A stretch of 9,396 nucleotides of DNA from an uncultured Alistipes sp. (GTDB taxonomy: Bacteria > Bacteroidota > Bacteroidia > Bacteroidales > Rikenellaceae), in contig CAMWYI010000067.1 in NCBI GenBank assembly GCA_947178455.1, positions 1 to 9,396 on the forward strand, written 5' to 3'. The notes beneath the pieces were generated by a model, which searched no databases, was not told where the DNA came from, and saw only the letters and a program-made list of their open reading frames with translations. Of this stretch, positions 5,959 to 9,396 are shown piece after piece. The position numbers and the translations under genes were made by a program. The stretch's first letter is position 1, and the number at the start of each line of letters is the position of its first letter.

Positions 5959-7443
5959 CTATTGATTTTTATCGAACAGGACTATCCGGGCATCCACACG
6001 ACGTGCATACGCCGCGAAGGCGTCGCTGATACCCGCCGCTTCCAGCAAACGGGCCAAGCGACAATCGTAGTCATAAGCGTTGCGGAGCCGTTCGATGCGC
6101 ACGCCGGCCAAATCCAGTTCGGCATCAATCAACTCCGTCGAAGTCGCCATTCCCTCGCGGAACGCGGCCTCTTTCATGCGGAGGTAGGATTCGGCGAACG
6201 TCAGCGAGGCACCGATAGAGCGCATCCGGTTCCGGCAATTCGTCAGTTCGTTGTAGAGTTGTTCGACCAGCACGGCAATTTCGCGCGCCGCTTGCGTTTG
6301 CAGCTCTCCCACCCGACGCACCGTCGCACGAGCCGCCGAATAGCGGTACTCGCGGCTCAATCCGTCGAACAGCTTGATACGCACGCCGACACCGACCGCC
6401 CAACGCGGAGCCAAACCCGAAACCTGATAATTGTACAACGTGCCGCCGCCGACCGCCGCCACCTGCGGCAGGAAATCGGCCCGCTGCACCTTGACGCCCT
6501 CTTCGGCCAACCGGTATTTCAAACCGGCCTGCCGCAAAAGCGGATTGCAGTCGAGGGCCAGTTCCTGAAAATACGATAGCGGTTCGAGACCTTCGAGCAG
6601 AAACATCGCGGTCAACGGCCGCCAGTCGGCATCAAGGCCCAATGTATTGTCGAGCGCAGCAGACACGGTCTGCCATTGCAATCGGGCATCCGACAGGTCA
6701 CGTTCGGCTTCGGCCAGCTTGAACTCCACGTAAAGCCGTTCGCTGCGGGCAATCATGCCGTTGCGTTCCAATGCTTCGGCATCCGCAAGGTGCCGCCGAA
6801 CCCCCTCGACCACCTGCCGCCGCACCTCGATGACCTGCATCGACAGCGCCAGCCCGAAATAACGTTCGACCAATTCGGAGACCAGCGCATTGCGGGTTTG
6901 GCGGCCCTGTTCCCCGACCGTCTGTTCGTTGATTGCCGCCGCACGGTTCGCCGCATTGATTTTGCCGCCCAGCCAAATGGGCAGGCTCACTTCGCCGCCG
7001 ACAAAACCGACGCTCCGATTTTGCAACTCGACGAACCAGTCGGCACCGGTCAGCTGCTCCACGTATCCCGTCAGTTCGGGGCGCAAGGCATCGGGCACCA
7101 GCGGCAATAATTTTCCGGCGACATCGCCGAACGGGGCTTTCAAGTTGTTGAAATCGAATCCGAGGTCTTTGGAAAGATAGGCGTAAGCACCGGTCAGGCC
7201 GATTTGCGGCATGCGCAAACCGATAGCAGCGCGCCGCTCTTGGGCGGCGGCATGTTCTTCGTAGGCCAGTGCCTTGACCGTAGGATTCTCCGTGAATACG
7301 AGTGTCAGTGCATCGTCGAGCGTCAAGATTCGGCCCGCCGAAAGCGTATCCGGCCCTTCCGAACGAGCAAGGGTTCGGGCCGCTGCCGGAACGACGAGCC
7401 CTATTGCGATTGCAACGATTGCGGTCTGTAAACGTGTCGTCAT
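5959..7443 (-). CDS. TolC-family outer-membrane efflux channel
   Basis: This 494-residue protein is predicted to form the trimeric outer-membrane channel of the efflux system. With the ATG at 7441-7443 it begins MTTRLQTAIVAIAIGLVVPA, a clean signal peptide cleaved near residues 20-23 (PAAA). There is no lipobox Cys. The frame stays open to another ATG at 7479, giving a 12-residue polar extension (MRSAKAPTDNRR) that would bury the signal peptide, so the internal start is preferred. Outer-membrane efflux features follow: LTLDDALTLVFTENPTVKAL at 40-59 and the two repeats of long amphipathic helices rich in Ala, Glu and Arg (for example LSKDL and GLRMPQIGLTGAYAY at the first strand). Length fits TolC/OprM relatives. 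It is the first gene of the four-gene operon, with 2 bp to the adaptor gene. No perfect promoter was found in the 129 bp upstream. Confidence 0.93.
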   Translation of the reverse strand: MTTRLQTAIVAIAIGLVVPAAARTLARSEGPDTLSAGRILTLDDALTLVFTENPTVKALAYEEHAAAQERRAAIGLRMPQIGLTGAYAYLSKDLGFDFNNLKAPFGDVAGKLLPLVPDALRPELTGYVEQLTGADWFVELQNRSVGFVGGEVSLPIWLGGKINAANRAAAINEQTVGEQGRQTRNALVSELVERYFGLALSMQVIEVRRQVVEGVRRHLADAEALERNGMIARSERLYVEFKLAEAERDLSDARLQWQTVSAALDNTLGLDADWRPLTAMFLLEGLEPLSYFQELALDCNPLLRQAGLKYRLAEEGVKVQRADFLPQVAAVGGGTLYNYQVSGLAPRWAVGVGVRIKLFDGLSREYRYSAARATVRRVGELQTQAAREIAVLVEQLYNELTNCRNRMRSIGASLTFAESYLRMKEAAFREGMATSTELIDAELDLAGVRIERLRNAYDYDCRLARLLEAAGISDAFAAYARRVDARIVLFDKNQ

Positions 7444-7572
7444 GCGTCGATTGTCGGTCGGAGCCTTTGCGCTCCGCATCCGAACGACGCTACTTGCAAA
7501 TCAAACGACATTTCCGCCCGCAACCGTCCAGTTCGGTTCGTTCGGCGTACGATTGCACTTTTTCGGAGGATG
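7444..7572 (-). other. Gap between RibD-like and TolC genes; possible weak promoter, no terminator seen
   Basis: These 129 bp are the only sizeable gap in the minus-strand run. On the minus strand, 7504-7497 reads TTGATTTG, one mismatch from the Bacteroidetes -7 consensus TAnnTTTG. No TTTG -33 element sits at the expected distance, and I see no strong stem-loop followed by a T run. Whether the efflux operon has its own promoter or is read from the upstream genes cannot be decided from the sequence. Confidence 0.25.
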
Positions 7573-8649
7573 TCAGCCCCACAAATGGGCATTCACGGCC
7601 CGCACCTCTTCGCCCAAATCGGGATAGGCCCGCACGTCGATGCCCGCCGCCCGCAGCGTGAGGGCCCCGCAACAATCGACGAAACGGTCGGGCTCGTAGA
7701 GCGCGAACGCCACGTGGGCGAAACCGTGCCGGATAATCAGCTGCGTGCAGCTTTCGGGTTCGCTGGCACGGCTGGAACAGGGTTCCATCGAAGAATAAAT
7801 CGACGCACCCCGCAAATCGGCGCCCGCCAACAAGGCTTTGATAACGGCTTCCTGCTCGGCATGGTGCGTCGCCGACGATTCGTGGGTATAGCCGGTGAAA
7901 ATTTCGTTCCGGCGGGTGACGATAACCGCCCCTACCCGATAGGCCGTCGCACACGGAGGCGATTGGCGGCTCGCGTCGATTGCCTGCCGGAGCCGCAGGC
8001 GGTCTTCGGCAGTCGTATCGGGCCGCAGGGCACAGGTCGTAACCTGCATGCCACCGAGATTTTCCACTTCGCACGGGACACCGACCGGCGGCCGGAAGTC
8101 GAAACGGGCATATCCCGTATCGCCGAGCGACAACGCCGGATTGACGGCCATGCGCACGGTATCGGCCAGTCCATCGTCGAGAAACATCCGCAACACCCGC
8201 GCACCGCCCTCGACCAGCAAATGGCCGATGCCCCGTTTTTCCAACTCCGTGACGATGAATCGAGCCGTCACGGGGCCGTCTGCCGCAATGACCGTCGCGA
8301 CCTCGTGCAAGTCCAGCAAATCGTGCGTCGAAAAAACATACCGGTCGTCATCGCCTTCGGTGAAAAAACGCAACGCAGGGTCGAGCCGTCCCGAAACGGA
8401 AAGCGTCGCTTTGGTCATATCCGGTCGCAATCCGGCCGCTGCACGGCGTGCCCGAACCGCATCATCCCGCAGCAACAAGGCGGGATTGTCCCGCCGCAAA
8501 GTCTCCGCACCGACCAAAATCGCATCGCACGAAGCGCGCAACCGACCGACCGCCGCCCAATCTTCGGGCGTGGAAATCACCCGCCGCCGGGCGGAAACAT
8601 CATCCAAAAAGCCGTCGGCCGAAACCGCGAAAGAGAGCGTTACTCGCAT
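7573..8649 (-). CDS. RibD-like bifunctional protein with inverted order: reductase then deaminase
   Basis: This 358-residue fusion joins the two activities used early in riboflavin synthesis: deamination of the pyrimidinone and NADPH-dependent reduction of the ribosyl side chain. Residues 1 to about 210 are a RibD_C/DHFR-like reductase: SADGFLDD at 10-17, DAILVGAETLRRDNP at 42-56, and LLVEGGARVLRMFLDDGL at 144-161. Residues about 215-358 are a zinc deaminase: VGAVIV at 239-244, HHAEQEA at 262-268 (His263 ligand, Glu265 proton shuttle), and SSMEPCSSRASEPESC at 286-301 (Cys291 and Cys301 ligands). Both sites look intact. Ordinary RibD is deaminase-first, its zinc cysteines are 9 residues apart (10 here), and it carries an NPxVG substrate motif that is replaced here by AYRVG. 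The C-terminal part, ending NAHL, resembles stand-alone dCMP/cytidine-type deaminases I recall from actinobacteria. The ATG at 8647-8649 overlaps the upstream phosphoesterase gene by 10 bp. No other riboflavin genes are visible, so a pathway other than riboflavin is possible. Confidence 0.82.
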   Translation of the reverse strand: MRVTLSFAVSADGFLDDVSARRRVISTPEDWAAVGRLRASCDAILVGAETLRRDNPALLLRDDAVRARRAAAGLRPDMTKATLSVSGRLDPALRFFTEGDDDRYVFSTHDLLDLHEVATVIAADGPVTARFIVTELEKRGIGHLLVEGGARVLRMFLDDGLADTVRMAVNPALSLGDTGYARFDFRPPVGVPCEVENLGGMQVTTCALRPDTTAEDRLRLRQAIDASRQSPPCATAYRVGAVIVTRRNEIFTGYTHESSATHHAEQEAVIKALLAGADLRGASIYSSMEPCSSRASEPESCTQLIIRHGFAHVAFALYEPDRFVDCCGALTLRAAGIDVRAYPDLGEEVRAVNAHLWG

Positions 8650-9396
8650 GACCGAAGAGTTATCGAGGTAATTTCAGGCCATGCTCCCAATCGCATCGGA
8701 TAAGCGACATAGCCTGTCCCGTCGTTGATGTAAAGCGTGTGCGAGCCGTCACTGTAAAGGCCGCTCCAACGTTCATAAAGCCAGCGGGCCGGTGAAAAAG
8801 CTTGGCCGAACAGGCTGATTTTCATCTGCATAGAGTGCACGTGGCCGGAGAGCGTCAAGTCGCCGTAGCCGCTCTCGACAATCTGCGGCCACAGCTGCGG
8901 CAAATGGGCCGCCGTCAGATTGAACAGCGAATCGGGCACATCGCGATAAACGACATCGAGCCGCGCCGGAGGAAGCTCCGCGTCGTGGCGTTTTTTGCGC
9001 AAAGCGGGGTCGAACGAGATGCCGGAAACCGAAATGCGCTCCCCGTCCCGCGACAAATAGACCGTCGTATCCTGCAACACCTGCCAGCCCAACCTCTGCT
9101 GCCAAGCGATGACCTCGCGATGACTTTCGGCGGGCGATTGCCGCACGGTATCTTTGATATAAACACCCGCATCATGATTGCCCACGACGGAAATCACGCC
9201 GAACGGAGCCTGCAATCCGCGCAGAATCGCCGCAATACGGTCGTTCAGTTCCGACGAACGGACATTCACCAAATCGCCCGTAAACACAATCAAATCGGGA
9301 TGCAACGACTGCACGCTGTCCACGATGCGTCGCAGTTCGCGTTGCGGCGAAACGACCGTCCCGACGTGCATGTCCGAAAGCTGCACGATGCGGAAT
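8640..9396 (-). CDS. Calcineurin-like metallophosphoesterase, C-terminal 251 residues (partial)
   Basis: The gene enters from the right edge; the visible frame starts at 9395 with FRIVQLSDMH and ends at the TAA at 8640-8642. All phosphoesterase blocks are present, numbering from the first visible residue: D8-x-H10 (SDMH), GD at 40-41, GNHD at 72-75, His164 in TAAHLPQ, and GHVH at 184-187. These bind a dinuclear metal centre that hydrolyses phosphate esters. The C-terminal stretch GTGYVAYPMRLGAWPEITSI (226-245) resembles the end of the YkuE/YaeI-like group, many of which have N-terminal membrane helices that would lie outside the window. The GTG at 9384-9386 falls inside the first conserved strand and is not a credible start. 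Substrate unknown; some relatives act on UDP-sugars or phospholipids. Its 3' end overlaps the RibD-like start by 10 bp, implying coupled translation. Confidence 0.9.
   Translation of the reverse strand, partial: FRIVQLSDMHVGTVVSPQRELRRIVDSVQSLHPDLIVFTGDLVNVRSSELNDRIAAILRGLQAPFGVISVVGNHDAGVYIKDTVRQSPAESHREVIAWQQRLGWQVLQDTTVYLSRDGERISVSGISFDPALRKKRHDAELPPARLDVVYRDVPDSLFNLTAAHLPQLWPQIVESGYGDLTLSGHVHSMQMKISLFGQAFSPARWLYERWSGLYSDGSHTLYINDGTGYVAYPMRLGAWPEITSITLRSCE

Noticed and set aside
7444..7479. Earlier start for the TolC-type gene at 7479.
   Set aside because: It would place 12 polar and basic residues before a clean signal peptide; the ATG at 7441-7443 fits better.
7497..7504. TTGATTTG on the minus strand as a promoter -7 element for the efflux operon.
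   Set aside because: It has one mismatch to TAnnTTTG and no TTTG at the expected -33 distance, so it is too weak to call as a promoter. It is only noted under the gap entry.
7570..8703. A 377-codon plus-strand open frame antisense to the RibD-like gene.
   Set aside because: It is low in hydrophobic residues and motif-free, and it mirrors the codon structure of the clearly conserved minus-strand gene.

Overview
The window looks like a chromosomal segment of a GC-rich Bacteroidales bacterium; Alistipes or another member of the Rikenellaceae is my best guess. The reasons are Bacteroidetes-type promoter elements (TAnnTTTG) in the one AT-rich intergenic region, start codons with no clear Shine-Dalgarno sequence, and protein families typical of that group (a lipid A-type phosphoethanolamine transferase with the SNTTHKSVP signature and a YtfJ-like secreted protein). 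The genus is inference. I see no mobile element, CRISPR array, tRNA or rRNA.

Left part (1-2551). The window opens with the 5' end of a low-molecular-weight protein tyrosine phosphatase gene on the minus strand. A divergent promoter region of about 130 bp follows. On the plus strand come a small secreted thioredoxin-fold protein (YtfJ-like, no CXXC) and, 59 bp later, a full-length membrane-anchored phosphoethanolamine transferase predicted to decorate lipid A or another envelope glycolipid. These two are probably co-transcribed.

Middle part (2560-7443, minus strand). A compact four-gene efflux operon reads TolC-type outer-membrane channel, HlyD/YbhG-type periplasmic adaptor, and two paralogous ABC-2 permeases. 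The genes are separated by 2 bp, an ATGA overlap and 2 bp. It would form an envelope-spanning exporter, but no ATP-binding subunit is encoded anywhere in the window. The operon converges on the phosphoethanolamine transferase gene with only 8 bp between stop codons.

Right part (7573-9396, minus strand). A calcineurin-like metallophosphoesterase, cut by the window end, overlaps by 10 bp a RibD-like bifunctional gene. In that protein the reductase domain comes first and the deaminase domain second, the reverse of ordinary RibD, and the deaminase resembles a non-RibD (dCMP/cytidine-type) clade. These two genes lie 129 bp upstream of the efflux operon in the same direction and may or may not share its transcript.

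No clearly new system is evident. The observations most worth following up are the inverted RibD-like fusion, the ATPase-less ABC-2 exporter operon, and the nearly leaderless promoter arrangement of the phosphatase gene.
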